This document shows positions 18,809 through 27,410 of a DNA stretch of 64,000 nt, in pieces (the first letter of the stretch is position 1; each line of letters begins with the position of its first letter). The stretch covers positions 1-64,000 of the forward strand of contig NZ_QUAK01000087.1 of the NCBI RefSeq assembly GCF_003429565.1, in the 5' to 3' direction. A program made the position numbers and the translations under genes. The notes below the pieces were generated by a model. The model did no database searches, was not told the DNA's origin, and worked only from the letters and a program-made list of their open reading frames with translations. This DNA comes from Streptomyces triticagri (GTDB lineage Bacteria > Actinomycetota > Actinomycetes > Streptomycetales > Streptomycetaceae).

Positions 18809-18845
18809 GCAGGTTAGCTTAGGCTAAGCTAACTTCCAGTTGTCA
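18801..18845. promoter_or_regulatory. Iron box (DtxR/DmdR type) with overlapping divergent promoters
   Basis: The core 18814-18832 reads TTAGCTTAGGCTAAGCTAA, and the palindrome extends to 21 bases (18813-18833) with perfect 10-base arms around one central base. It matches the known Streptomyces DmdR iron-box consensus at about 16 of 19 positions, from memory. Leftward, a possible -35 (TGACAA, 18845-18840) and -10 (TAAGCT, 18821-18816) put the transcript start at or next to the exporter ATG (18808), suggesting a leaderless message. Rightward, TTCACC (18801-18806) and TAAGCT (18825-18830) are a weaker pair. A repressor bound here would block both sides when iron is plentiful. Confidence 0.9.
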
Positions 18846-18991
18846 CACCGGATCCGGAATCGGCCAAGCTTCGCGCCCGATTCCCCTTCCCGGGTGGGGA
18901 GTTGGCCCCACAAGTGCGGCTGCCCGACGGACGGACCCGCCCCGGACGTCGACCGACCCCCACCGCCATCGAAACGAGAAAGCGGGAGACG

Positions 18992-20140
18992 ATGCGCGTC
19001 CTCTTCGCCGGTCCGCCCTTCTTCGGGCTCCTGTACCCCTTGGTTCCGCTCGCCCATGCCCTGCGGGCCGCCGGGCACGACGTCCTGCTCGGCACCTGCG
19101 GATCGGCCGTGCAGCGCACCGCCGAGGCCGGCCTGCTCGCCGTGGACTGCGCTCCCGGAATCGACCCCGATGCCCTGTATGCCCAGATGGAGCGGGACCG
19201 GCGCGGCAAGAAGCCACCGGCGCCGGGCGAGCGGGGCGCGCCACCGAAGGGCAAGGGATTCTCCTTCTTCAGCGAGGAGATGGCCGACCGGATGGTCGCC
19301 ACCGCGGAGTCCTTCTCCCCCGACCTGGTCGTGCACACTCCGAACGGCGTGGTGGGCCAGCTGGTCGCCGCCCGCCTCAAGGTACCGTCCGTGCTGCACG
19401 CGGTCGGCTTCGGGCACACCTCGGCGCACGTCGGCATGATGAACGACGCCCTGGCAGCGGGGTACGAACGCCACGGTCTGGCCGGCCCCGATCCGATCTC
19501 CGCCTGGCTCGACGTGGCACCGCCCAGCATGTCCACCACCCGGGAGCCGCGCCGCTGGTTCCAGCGCTTCGTGCCGTTCAACGGCGGCGCGAACCTGCCG
19601 CACTGGCTCTACGAACAGCGCTCGAGGCCTCGCATCACGGTCACCCTCGGCACGGTGCGCCCGGTGGTCGACGGGGTGTCCCCGATGAAGTGGGTGGTGG
19701 ACGCGGCACGCGAGATCAACGCCGAGTTCGTCCTCGCCCTCGGCGGCGCCGACCTCACCGACCTGGGCCGACTCCCGGAGAACGTACGCCCGGTGGACTG
19801 GCTGCCGCTGAGTTCGCTGCTCGCCGCCAGCGATGCGGTCATCCACCACGGCGGCGCCGGCACCACCCTGACCGCGCTCGATTCGGGGCTCCCGCAGATC
19901 GTGCTCGGCGAGGGCGCCGACCGGCCCGCGAACGCCGCTGCGGTCCGCGCCCGCGGCTGCGGAATCGTCCCGGACGGCCCGGACGACCTCACCCCCGACC
20001 TCGTGGAACGCCTCCTCTCGGACACCGATCTGCGGGAGGCGGCAAGCGCCGTCGCCCAGGAGATGGCCGCCACACCCAGCCCCGGCGAGACCGTGCAGCG
20101 GCTCGTCGAACTGGCCCGTACGGGAGGTGAGCTGCGGTGA
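18992..20140 (+). CDS. GT1-family glycosyltransferase (IroB-like, siderophore locus)
   Basis: GT-B fold glycosyltransferase of 382 residues, close in length to IroB (371). The acceptor half begins with MRVLFAGPPFFGLLYPLVPLA. The donor-binding signature HHGGAGTT lies at 285-292, followed by GLPQIVLGEGADRPANAAAV near 299-317, the pattern of antibiotic-type NDP-deoxysugar transferases and IroB. The ATG at 18992 follows GCGGGAGA; a 30-residue longer reading lacks features. It is the first rightward gene from the iron box and overlaps the esterase gene by 4 bases. The likely role is glycosylation of a catecholate siderophore. The donor is probably the dTDP-sugar made by the divergent rfb genes, an inference from shared regulation; UDP-glucose is the alternative. 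Confidence 0.85.
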   Translation: MRVLFAGPPFFGLLYPLVPLAHALRAAGHDVLLGTCGSAVQRTAEAGLLAVDCAPGIDPDALYAQMERDRRGKKPPAPGERGAPPKGKGFSFFSEEMADRMVATAESFSPDLVVHTPNGVVGQLVAARLKVPSVLHAVGFGHTSAHVGMMNDALAAGYERHGLAGPDPISAWLDVAPPSMSTTREPRRWFQRFVPFNGGANLPHWLYEQRSRPRITVTLGTVRPVVDGVSPMKWVVDAAREINAEFVLALGGADLTDLGRLPENVRPVDWLPLSSLLAASDAVIHHGGAGTTLTALDSGLPQIVLGEGADRPANAAAVRARGCGIVPDGPDDLTPDLVERLLSDTDLREAASAVAQEMAATPSPGETVQRLVELARTGGELR

Positions 20141-21450
20141 CGAGCCCCGCTCCCCCGCAGGACGGCACCGGCCTCGCGGCCGAAGTCCCGCGCACCCTCA
20201 CCAGCCCGGCCGTCGAGCGCCTCATCGCGCGCATCGAGCACGCGAGCCCCGGTGAACGAGCCGCCGCGGTGGCCGAGTTCACCCGTCACGCCCGCGAGAA
20301 CGGCACCCCGCTCGTCGAGCCGCTGCCCGACGACCCCGGCCACTGCGCGGTCACGTTCCTCTGGTTCGGCCACCGGGCCACCCGGCGCGTGCTGCTGCTC
20401 GCGAACCGGCTGATCGACCGGGACCATCTCGCGGGCTCGCTCCTGCACCGGGTGCCGGACACCGACATCTGGCATCTGTGTCTGCGGCTGCCGAGCGAGC
20501 ACCGCGGCTCGTACCAGCTGGTCGCCGACATCTCACCCGGACCGCCGCCGGCCTCGGCCGACGAGGTGCAGAACCGGCTGCGCGCGCTGTCCCGCCACGG
20601 CGAGGCCGATCCGCTCAACCCGCATACGATTCCGTCCCGTTGGCGGGACGCGGCGAGCTCCGTCTTCGCCCTGCCGGACGCTCCGCCGCAACCCTGGGCC
20701 GAGCGGCGGTCGGGCATCGAGCGGGGCCGTGTGGAGCGCCACCGGCAGCGCAGCGCCGCGCTCGGAGCCGAGCGTGACGTGTGGGTCTATCTGCCGCCCG
20801 GCGCCGCGCCGGCCGGTGGACTGCCGGTGCTCGTCCTGTGCGACGGCGACATGTGGTTCGGGGAACTGGGCCTGCAGGACACCCTGGACGCGCTGATCGC
20901 CGACCGGGCGGTGCCGCCGTTCGCCGTGCTGGCGCCGGACGCGGTGGACAACCGCACCCGCTGGAGCGAACTGGGCGCACGTGACAGCTATGTGCGCTTC
21001 CTGGCCGACGAGTTGCTGCCCTGGGCAGCCGGACGCTGGGGCATCACCACCGACCCGTCCCGCACGCTCGTCTCGGGGCAGAGCCTCGGCGCCATGACCG
21101 CGCTCTACGCCGGACATGTGCGGCCCGACCGGTTCGGTCACGTACTGGCCCAGTCGGCCTCGCTGTGGTGGCGGCCCGGGCTCGCGCCCGGCGTGCCGAA
21201 GACGGCGGACGGCGCCGTCCCGTGGCTGGTCGGACTCGTCGCGGACGCGGAGCCTCGCCCCGTGACCGTACGCCTGGACGTCGGCAGGCACGAGGGCGAG
21301 ATGGTCCGGCAGAGCCGTGCGCTGCGCGACGCCCTGCTCGCCAAGGGCCGGAGCGTCCGGCTCACCGAGTACCACGGCGGCCACGACTACGCCTGCTGGC
21401 GCGGCTCGCTCGCCGACGGCCTGGTCGAAGTCCTCGGGACGTACGGCTGA
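20137..21450 (+). CDS. fes: Enterochelin esterase-type hydrolase (Fes/IroD family)
   Basis: Cytoplasmic esterase of 437 residues that would cleave the ester backbone of an imported ferric catecholate siderophore to release iron. An N-terminal Fes-specific domain (about 70-180) is recognisable from FLWFG and the LIDRDHLAGSLLHRVPDTDIWH region. The alpha/beta hydrolase domain (about 210-430) has nucleophile Ser316 in SGQSLGAM, a plausible acid Asp381 and catalytic His416 in YHGGHDYACWR. No signal peptide is present. The GTG start overlaps the glycosyltransferase stop as GTGA. Its presence implies that the siderophore is a tri- or oligo-ester (enterobactin-like), which narrows what the locus can handle. 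Confidence 0.92.
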   Translation: MTSPAPPQDGTGLAAEVPRTLTSPAVERLIARIEHASPGERAAAVAEFTRHARENGTPLVEPLPDDPGHCAVTFLWFGHRATRRVLLLANRLIDRDHLAGSLLHRVPDTDIWHLCLRLPSEHRGSYQLVADISPGPPPASADEVQNRLRALSRHGEADPLNPHTIPSRWRDAASSVFALPDAPPQPWAERRSGIERGRVERHRQRSAALGAERDVWVYLPPGAAPAGGLPVLVLCDGDMWFGELGLQDTLDALIADRAVPPFAVLAPDAVDNRTRWSELGARDSYVRFLADELLPWAAGRWGITTDPSRTLVSGQSLGAMTALYAGHVRPDRFGHVLAQSASLWWRPGLAPGVPKTADGAVPWLVGLVADAEPRPVTVRLDVGRHEGEMVRQSRALRDALLAKGRSVRLTEYHGGHDYACWRGSLADGLVEVLGTYG

Positions 21451-21555
21451 CCGCCGCTGCACACCCCACGACCGCCACCCCCCACATCCGCTTTCCCCGA
21501 GAAGAACACCCCCCGTGCCCACGGGGCTCAACCCATCACCTAGGAGCCGAAGTTC

Positions 21556-22530
21556 ATGTTCACCCCTCGTGCCCGTCGCGGTACCGCTCTCCTCGCCACC
21601 GCGGTGGCCGGCGTACTCGTTCTCGCCGGATGCGGCAGCGACGACGACTCCGGGTCCGACAAGGCAGCCGGTGGCTCGGACACCCGTAAGGTCAAGGACG
21701 CCAACGGCAAGAGCGTCGAGGTGCCCAAGGCTCCCAAGAAGGTCGTCACGCTCAGCGAGCCGACGCTCGACGCCGCCCTGGCGCTCGGGATCGAGCCGAT
21801 CGGCGCCACCGCCGGCCGCGGCCAGGAGGGCGTCTCGACCTACCTGGCCGACAAGGCCTCCAAGGCCGACGTGGTGGCCACCGTCGCGGAGCCGGACCTG
21901 GAGAAGCTCGCCACGCTGCAGCCGGACCTGATCGTCCTCGACGAGACGGTCGGCTCCAAGCGGGTCCTGAACAAGCTGCAGGCCATCGCCCCGACCGTGC
22001 TGACCGCCAAGCTGAACGAGGACTGGAAGGTCGCCTTCAAGGCCACCGCCGACGTCCTCAACAAGTCCTCCGAGGCCGACGCACTCCTGAAGACCTTCGA
22101 CGCGGACGTGGCGAAGACGAAGAAGGGTCTCGGCAAGAACGCCAAGGCCGTGACCAGTGTCATCCGCTGGCAGGACGGCGCGCCCTCGGTGGTCGGCAAG
22201 GGCGAGGGCCACGTCGGCTCCACGCTCGCCACGCTCGGCCTCGAGCGGCCCAAGGACCAGCAGGGCGAGAGCGCGGGGCGCAGCGAGCCGGTGAGCCTGG
22301 AGAAGCTCGACACCATCGACGGGGACTGGATGTTCCTCGGCGCCCTCGGCGACAAGGCGGCCGGTGAGAAGGCCTACAAGGAGGCGAAGAAGGTCCCCAA
22401 CTTCTCCGGTCTGAAGGCCGAGAAGGAGGGCCACGTGGTGGTCATCGAGGGCTCCGCGTGGAACAGCGCCGGCGGACCGATCGCGGCCCGCACGGTCCTG
22501 GACGACGTGAAGAGCGCCCTGGCGGGCTGA
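21556..22530 (+). CDS. Siderophore-binding lipoprotein (FepB/FecB-type)
   Basis: Membrane-anchored substrate-binding protein of 324 residues. A basic N-terminus and hydrophobic core end in the lipobox LAGC, giving lipidated Cys26, and a flexible Asp/Ser/Gly-rich spacer follows. The two-lobed periplasmic-binding fold of the iron-siderophore class begins near residue 50 (VKDANGKSVEVPKAPKKVV). It should deliver ferric siderophore to the FecCD permeases at 9337-11450. The gene is 105 bases after the esterase gene with no iron box of its own, so it is probably read from the 18.8 kb promoter. A strong hairpin follows the stop codon. Confidence 0.92.
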   Translation: MFTPRARRGTALLATAVAGVLVLAGCGSDDDSGSDKAAGGSDTRKVKDANGKSVEVPKAPKKVVTLSEPTLDAALALGIEPIGATAGRGQEGVSTYLADKASKADVVATVAEPDLEKLATLQPDLIVLDETVGSKRVLNKLQAIAPTVLTAKLNEDWKVAFKATADVLNKSSEADALLKTFDADVAKTKKGLGKNAKAVTSVIRWQDGAPSVVGKGEGHVGSTLATLGLERPKDQQGESAGRSEPVSLEKLDTIDGDWMFLGALGDKAAGEKAYKEAKKVPNFSGLKAEKEGHVVVIEGSAWNSAGGPIAARTVLDDVKSALAG

Positions 22531-22544
22531 CCGCCGTAGACCTG

Positions 22545-22595
22545 CCGACAGGCGGTGGTGGTACGTGCTTCGGCCGTACCACCACCGCCTGTCGG
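22545..22595. terminator. Long perfect hairpin terminator after the iron locus
   Basis: Arms 22545-22565 and 22575-22595 are a perfect 21-base inverted repeat around a 9-base loop. It begins 15 bases after the lipoprotein stop codon and ends 5 bases before the stop of the converging membrane protein gene, so it can serve both directions. There is no U-tract. Confidence 0.85.
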
Positions 22596-22599
22596 GCTC

Positions 22600-23130
22600 T
22601 CAGGCCTCTTCCGGTGAGCGTGCCGCCCCGATGACCGTCCAGGCCGCGGTGCCCCACAGCGTGAGGGCGGCGAGCGATCCGACGGCCAGCCGCATCGTCT
22701 CGGGCGAGCCGTCGGCAAGGCCGATGCCGCAGCCCGCGGCGCCGGCGACGATCAGCAGCACACCGGGCACCCGCATGTGCGGCTGTCCGAACACGGCCGC
22801 CAACGGCAGGAAGTGCACCCCGACCACGATCGCGACCAGCGCCGGGATGAACTCCGGGACCCCTGCCCGGCCGCACACCACCACGATCACGGCGATCACG
22901 ACCCACTGGACGAGGTTGATCCGCCCGAAGGCACGCCCCTGCTCCTTGGGCAGCCGACCGCCGGCGGACTCCGGAAGCAGTCTCTTCGCGGCCACCATCA
23001 GCAGCGCGCTGAGGACCACGCCCGCAACTGCCGCTACGGCAACCACCGCCGTACTGTCGAACGCACTCAGCGCGGCCGCCCACCAGGCCAGCCCGAACAA
23101 CGCGAAGAATCCCACCCCGGCTTTGAACAT
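22600..23130 (-). CDS. Polytopic membrane protein of unknown function
   Basis: I do not recognise a family with certainty. The 176-residue protein has about six hydrophobic segments: roughly residues 5-22, 27-47, 73-88, 92-110, 120-137 and 147-168. They are joined by short loops; the only long polar stretch is at about 48-72 (KRLLPESAGGRLPKEQGRA). No enzymatic motif or signal peptide is seen. The start ATG at 23130 begins directly with the first membrane segment. It faces the siderophore lipoprotein gene across the shared terminator and has no clear functional link to it. The gene has normal codon use for the window. Confidence 0.7.
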   Translation of the reverse strand: MFKAGVGFFALFGLAWWAAALSAFDSTAVVAVAAVAGVVLSALLMVAAKRLLPESAGGRLPKEQGRAFGRINLVQWVVIAVIVVVCGRAGVPEFIPALVAIVVGVHFLPLAAVFGQPHMRVPGVLLIVAGAAGCGIGLADGSPETMRLAVGSLAALTLWGTAAWTVIGAARSPEEA

Positions 23131-23291
23131 GGTCGAACTCTAGGGGAGGCGGCGCGCCGAGAGGGGATTCGGGGAGCCGGTGAAATCCTCTGGTTCCACA
23201 GAACTCCCGCCCCGCCGCCGACCGATGCGGTCGAAGCTCCCCAAATCCCCCTGCAGCCCTGGTCACAGCGCTGTCGCGGCCGATTGTCAGA

Positions 23292-23333
23292 CCCTCGCGC
23301 AAGACTGTGCGCAACGAATCGACTACGCGAGGG
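23292..23333 (+). promoter_or_regulatory. Stem that could hide the ribosome site of the next small gene
   Basis: CCCTCGCG at 23292-23299 pairs perfectly with CGCGAGGG at 23326-23333. The right arm contains most of the GAGGGAG ribosome site of the gene that starts at 23342. An internal GCGC/GCGC pair could form a competing hairpin. The arrangement is consistent with translational control but may be chance in high-GC DNA. Confidence 0.35.
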
Positions 23334-23341
23334 AGCACCCC

Positions 23342-23575
23342 ATGATGAACGACCTCGAAGTGGCCGCGGCACAGGCCTATGTGAGGCTGCTTCAGACCGC
23401 CCGTTCCGCGCTTCTCGCCCCGGAGCGGGTGCCCGACTCCTGGCCATTGCTCGACGGCCCGATCGCGGAGGTCGACGCGGCCCTCGACCGCGCGGGCCTC
23501 TCGGGGAACGAGGCGCATCTGTTCGACCTCGTCACCGCCCTGTATCCCCGGGTGCCCGAGAGTGTCGACACATGA
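23342..23575 (+). CDS. Small hypothetical protein
   Basis: A 77-residue protein starting at the ATG at 23342 (a second ATG follows at once), 7-9 bases after GAGGGAG. The longer reading from 23180 has a Pro/Arg-rich N-terminus with no ribosome site. The chain is acidic and predicted mostly helical, with an AQAYVRLLQTARSALLAPERVP segment (about 9-30) followed by a helix around 37-50 and another near 55-68. No known domain is recognised. Codon bias in the third position supports coding. It stands alone, converging with the MMPL transporter gene about 70 bases away. Confidence 0.65.
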   Translation: MMNDLEVAAAQAYVRLLQTARSALLAPERVPDSWPLLDGPIAEVDAALDRAGLSGNEAHLFDLVTALYPRVPESVDT

Positions 23576-23643
23576 CAGCGGGCGCATACGACGAACCGGC
23601 GCGGCGTCCTCGGGACACCGCGCCGGCCAGAGCCCTGATCCGG

Positions 23644-25878
23644 TCAGACGCCGGCGCCCGCGGGCTCCCGCTCCTGGGGTGCGGTGGGCGGGGTGTCGCC
23701 GTCGAGCGCCTTGTGCAGCTTCTCGCCCTCGACGTCGACGTTGGGCAGCGCACGGTCCAGCCACTTGGGCAGCCACCAGGCCTTGCTGCCGAGCAGCGCG
23801 AGTACGGCAGGCACGATGGCCATCCGGACGACGAAGGCGTCGAAGAGGACGGCGATCGCGAGGCCGAAGCCCATCATCTTGATCATGTCGTCGTTCTCCA
23901 TGATGAAGCCGGAGAAGACGCTGATCATGATGATCGCGGCCGCGGCCACCACCCGGCCGCCGTGCGTGAAGCCGGTGATCACGGACTGCGCCGGGCTCTC
24001 GCCGTGGACGTGCGCCTCGCGCATCCGGGTCACCAGGAAGACCTCGTAGTCCATCGCCAGACCGAAGACCACGCCGATCATGAAGATCGGCATCATGCTC
24101 ATGATCGGTCCGGGCTGGTCGACCCCGACCAGGTCCGCGAGCCAGCCCCACTGGAAGACGGCGACGACGGCGCCGAGCGCGGCCGCGACCGAGAGCAGGA
24201 AGCCGAGAGCGGCCTTGAGCGGGACGAGCACCGAGCGGAACACCAGCATCAGGAGGAGGAAGGCGAGGCCGACCACCAGCGCCAGATACGGGATCAGCGC
24301 GTCGTCCAGGGTCTGCGAGAAGTCGATCGTCATCGCCGTCATGCCGGTGACCAGCATCTCGGCGCCCGTGTCCGACTCGATGCCGTCGGCGAGCGAGCGG
24401 ATCGACTTGACCAGGTCCTCGGTGGCCGCGTCGCTCGGGCCGGTCTTGGGCACCACCGTGAGGGTGGCGGTGTCCTTGGCCTCGTTGAACGTGGCGGGCG
24501 TGACCGCCGCCGCCTCGCCGAGGTCGGTGATGGCCTTGCCTACGGCGTCCGCCGCGCCCTGGGCGTTGTCCGCGCCACGGGCGTCGACCGTGACCATCAG
24601 CGGGCCGTTGAAGCCGGCGCCGAAGGACTCCGACAGCATGTCGTAGGCCTTGCGCTGGGTGGTGTCCGGGGCCGCGGTGCCCTCGTCCGGCAGCCCGAGC
24701 TCCATGCTGGACGCGGGCACGGCGATCACGCCGAGACCGAGTACGGCGGTGAGCAGCACGGTCACCGGGCGGCGCAGTACGAATCCGGCCCAGCGGGTGC
24801 CGAGCTTCGGACGTCCCTCGGCGGACCGGTGGCCCTCGGAGACCGCCTGGGCGGCCTTGCGGTCCTTGCGGCTGAGCGCCTTGCGTCCGGCGAAGCCGAG
24901 CAGCGCGGGCGTCATGGTCAGCGCGATGAGGACGGCGATGGCGACGGTCGCGGCCGCGGCCAGACCCATCTTGGTGAGGATCGGGATGTTGACGACGGCG
25001 AGGCCGGCGAGTGCCACGATCACGGTGAGTCCGGCGAAGACGACCGCCGATCCGGCGGTGCCGACCGCGCGGCCCGCCGCGTCCTCCGGTTCCTTGCCCT
25101 CGGCGATCTCCGCCCGATAGCGGGACACGATGAAGAGGGCGTAGTCGATCGCCACCGCCAGGCCGATCATCATGGCCAGCGTGGAGGTGGTCGCGGACAG
25201 GTCGAGCGCGCTGCCGAGGGCCCCGATGCCGGAGACCCCGATGCCGACGCCGATGATCGCGGACAGCAGCGGCATCCCGGCGGCCACCAGCGAGCCGAAG
25301 GTCAGCAGGAGGACGACTGCGGCCACACCGATGCCGATGAGTTCGGCGCTGCCGCCGATCTCCTCCTCGGCCATCACCGCGTCGCCGCCGGTCTCCACGG
25401 TGAAGCCGGCCGCACGGGCGTCGTCGGTCGCCTTGGTCAGGGCGTCCCGGGCCTCGTCGGACAGCTCCATCGCGTTGACCTTGTAGGTCACGGACGCATA
25501 GGCGGTCGTCCCGTCCTTGCTGACCGCATCGGCCTTGAACGGGTCGGCGACGCCGGCCACCTGCGGGCCGTCACCGAGCGCCGCCACCAGGCTCGACACC
25601 TCTGCCTTGCCGTCGGCGCCGGATATCTTCTCGCCGTCGGGTGCGCGGATCACGACGCGCGCCTGGGCACCCTCCGCGCTCGCCGCGGGGAAGCGTTCGT
25701 CGAGCAGGTCGAAGGCCTTCTGGGACTCGGTCCCCGGCATGGCGAACGAATCGTCGGGGGGCGCGGGCGCGGTCGATGCCGCGACGCCGGCGCCCACGAG
25801 CAGTGCCACCCAGAGCAGGGCGACGAGGCCGCGACGGCGGAATGCGCGCCGGCCCAGGCGATAAAGGAACGTAGCCAC
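23644..25878 (-). CDS. MMPL/RND-family membrane transporter
   Basis: Large membrane protein of 744 residues with the two-fold MMPL layout: a single N-terminal membrane helix (about 12-32), an extracytoplasmic domain (about 40-165), a block of five helices (about 170-350) with a GXXXD-type AIDYALFIVSRYRAE motif near 225-240, a second extracytoplasmic domain (375-525) and a second helix block ending near 720 with the matching AMDYEVFLVTRMREA motif. Members use the proton gradient to move lipids or hydrophobic compounds. The GTG at 25878 gives the usual VATFLYRLGRRAF start; a TTG at 25887 with AGGA upstream is an alternative. No regulator gene sits beside it, so the substrate is unknown. Confidence 0.88.
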   Translation of the reverse strand: MATFLYRLGRRAFRRRGLVALLWVALLVGAGVAASTAPAPPDDSFAMPGTESQKAFDLLDERFPAASAEGAQARVVIRAPDGEKISGADGKAEVSSLVAALGDGPQVAGVADPFKADAVSKDGTTAYASVTYKVNAMELSDEARDALTKATDDARAAGFTVETGGDAVMAEEEIGGSAELIGIGVAAVVLLLTFGSLVAAGMPLLSAIIGVGIGVSGIGALGSALDLSATTSTLAMMIGLAVAIDYALFIVSRYRAEIAEGKEPEDAAGRAVGTAGSAVVFAGLTVIVALAGLAVVNIPILTKMGLAAAATVAIAVLIALTMTPALLGFAGRKALSRKDRKAAQAVSEGHRSAEGRPKLGTRWAGFVLRRPVTVLLTAVLGLGVIAVPASSMELGLPDEGTAAPDTTQRKAYDMLSESFGAGFNGPLMVTVDARGADNAQGAADAVGKAITDLGEAAAVTPATFNEAKDTATLTVVPKTGPSDAATEDLVKSIRSLADGIESDTGAEMLVTGMTAMTIDFSQTLDDALIPYLALVVGLAFLLLMLVFRSVLVPLKAALGFLLSVAAALGAVVAVFQWGWLADLVGVDQPGPIMSMMPIFMIGVVFGLAMDYEVFLVTRMREAHVHGESPAQSVITGFTHGGRVVAAAAIIMISVFSGFIMENDDMIKMMGFGLAIAVLFDAFVVRMAIVPAVLALLGSKAWWLPKWLDRALPNVDVEGEKLHKALDGDTPPTAPQEREPAGAGV

Positions 25879-26173
25879 GGGAACCAAGCTTCCTGGCGAA
25901 GGGACACGGACAGGAGGGACCCGACGACCACGCAGCTCCGGCGGTCATCGAGGTGACGTTCTCCATGGTCCGGGCGGAACCGGGCCTTCTGATCCGCCCC
26001 AATGACCGGACTGCCGTACTGCGATCGCGGTACATCCGGTGCACTTCCGCCACCGAGAGGCGTAGGCCGCCCGTATACGTGTACACCGCACATCGCCCGC
26101 TGACCCTGAGACGCGGCACTCGCCGGGACGATCCTGCCGGTCAGGGGACCCGGCCTCGCCCCGCACCACCCCC

Positions 26174-26872
26174 ATGCCACGATGGCGCACCGTGACCCGC
26201 ATCGACCGAGCCGTACCGCCCGCGCGCCCCGAGCCCCCGACAGCCGCGTCCCGCGCCGCGGAGTCCGGCTGGCCCGATGTGCACGGTGACACCTCGCTGA
26301 CCATCCGGGTGCCCGAGGCGGACGCGCTGGTGCACCCCGGACTGCCGCCGGCGCATGTCACCGTGCTCTATCCGTTCCTGCACCGCAGCAGGATCGACGC
26401 CGAAGTGGACCGCGAACTTCGTGAACTCTTCGGCGCCCACGCGCCGTTCGAGCTGTCCTTCACCCGTTTCCTGCGCTGGCCGGGTGTCCTGTACCTGGAT
26501 CCCCAACCCTGCGCACCGGTACGGGCGTTGACCTCCGCTCTCACGACCCGCTGGCCGGAGGCCCGTCCGTACCGCGGCATCTTCGGCGAAGGGCTCGACC
26601 CCCATCTCACGCTCGCCAACCACGAGGGCCCGGCGACCTGGCGCACCGCGTACGACGCGCTCGAGTCCCGTCTCGCCCCGGCACTCCCGCTGGTCTCCCG
26701 GGTCGCCGAGATCCTGCTCGGAGTCTTCGGCCCGGACGGTTGGAGCGACGCTCGCTCGTACCGCCTGGGCTCGGCATCGGCGGACACCCCGCTCCCCCGC
26801 CCGCTTCCCGGACCGGCCGGCGTCTCCGGCAGGATGGCGGCGAGGACCGCACGCATTCCGGAGGAGAGCTGA
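26174..26872 (+). CDS. 2H phosphoesterase (2'-5' RNA ligase superfamily)
   Basis: Cytoplasmic protein of 232 residues with the two HxT catalytic motifs of the 2H family: HVT at 61-63 and HLT at 144-146. The TVLYPFL stretch after the first motif is typical. Such enzymes act on cyclic phosphodiester bonds of RNA or nucleotides; ligase activity should not be assumed. The start is uncertain: ATG 26174 and GTG 26192 are both possible and neither has a strong ribosome site. Its stop codon overlaps the ATG of the glutathione peroxidase gene by one base (TGATG), so the two are translated together, though no functional link is known. Confidence 0.8.
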   Translation: MPRWRTVTRIDRAVPPARPEPPTAASRAAESGWPDVHGDTSLTIRVPEADALVHPGLPPAHVTVLYPFLHRSRIDAEVDRELRELFGAHAPFELSFTRFLRWPGVLYLDPQPCAPVRALTSALTTRWPEARPYRGIFGEGLDPHLTLANHEGPATWRTAYDALESRLAPALPLVSRVAEILLGVFGPDGWSDARSYRLGSASADTPLPRPLPGPAGVSGRMAARTARIPEES

Positions 26873-27360
26873 TGAGCCTGTACGACATCCCCCTGCACAC
26901 CCTGTCCGGTGACCCGACGACGCTCGGCGCGTACGAGGGCAAGGCGGTGCTCCTGGTGAACGTGGCGTCCAAGTGCGGGCTCACACCGCAGTACGCGGGC
27001 CTGGAGCGGCTGCAACAGCAGTACGGGGCACGCGGGTTCACCGTGGTCGGCGTGCCCTGCAACCAGTTCGCCGGCCAGGAACCGGGCACGCCGGAGGAGA
27101 TCGAGACCTTCTGTTCGACGACGTACGGCACGACCTTCCCGCTCCTGGCGAAGACCGACGTCAACGGCCCGGACCGGCACCCGCTCTACACCGAGCTGAC
27201 CCGCACCCCGGATGCCGACGGCGAGGCCGGGGACGTCCAGTGGAACTTCGAGAAGTTCCTGGCGAACGGGCGCGGTGAGGTCGTGGGCCGCTTCCGCCCG
27301 CGCACCGAGCCGGAGGCCGCCGAGCTGGTCGCCGCGATCGAAGCGGTGCTGCCGGCCTGA
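26872..27360 (+). CDS. Glutathione peroxidase-type thiol peroxidase
   Basis: Thioredoxin-fold peroxidase of 162 residues that reduces hydrogen or lipid peroxides. The peroxidatic Cys35 sits in NVASKCGLTPQY, followed by the CNQF motif (63-66) with the conserved Gln, and Trp124 in WNFEKF, which complete the catalytic tetrad. Cys81 in ETFCSTTYGTTFP is at the usual place of a resolving cysteine, so thioredoxin, not glutathione, is the likely reductant, which suits an organism expected to lack glutathione. A GGAGGAG site lies at the end of the preceding gene, which it overlaps by one base. Confidence 0.93.
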   Translation: MSLYDIPLHTLSGDPTTLGAYEGKAVLLVNVASKCGLTPQYAGLERLQQQYGARGFTVVGVPCNQFAGQEPGTPEEIETFCSTTYGTTFPLLAKTDVNGPDRHPLYTELTRTPDADGEAGDVQWNFEKFLANGRGEVVGRFRPRTEPEAAELVAAIEAVLPA

Positions 27361-27410
27361 CCCACGGGGTGCGGGTGCCCCGTGGCACCCGCACCCCCGC
27401 GCCGCGCCCG

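Noticed and set aside
22777-25956. A 1059-residue plus-strand open frame
   Set aside because: It is antisense to the MMPL transporter and membrane protein genes, is Asp/His/Arg-rich and matches no family.
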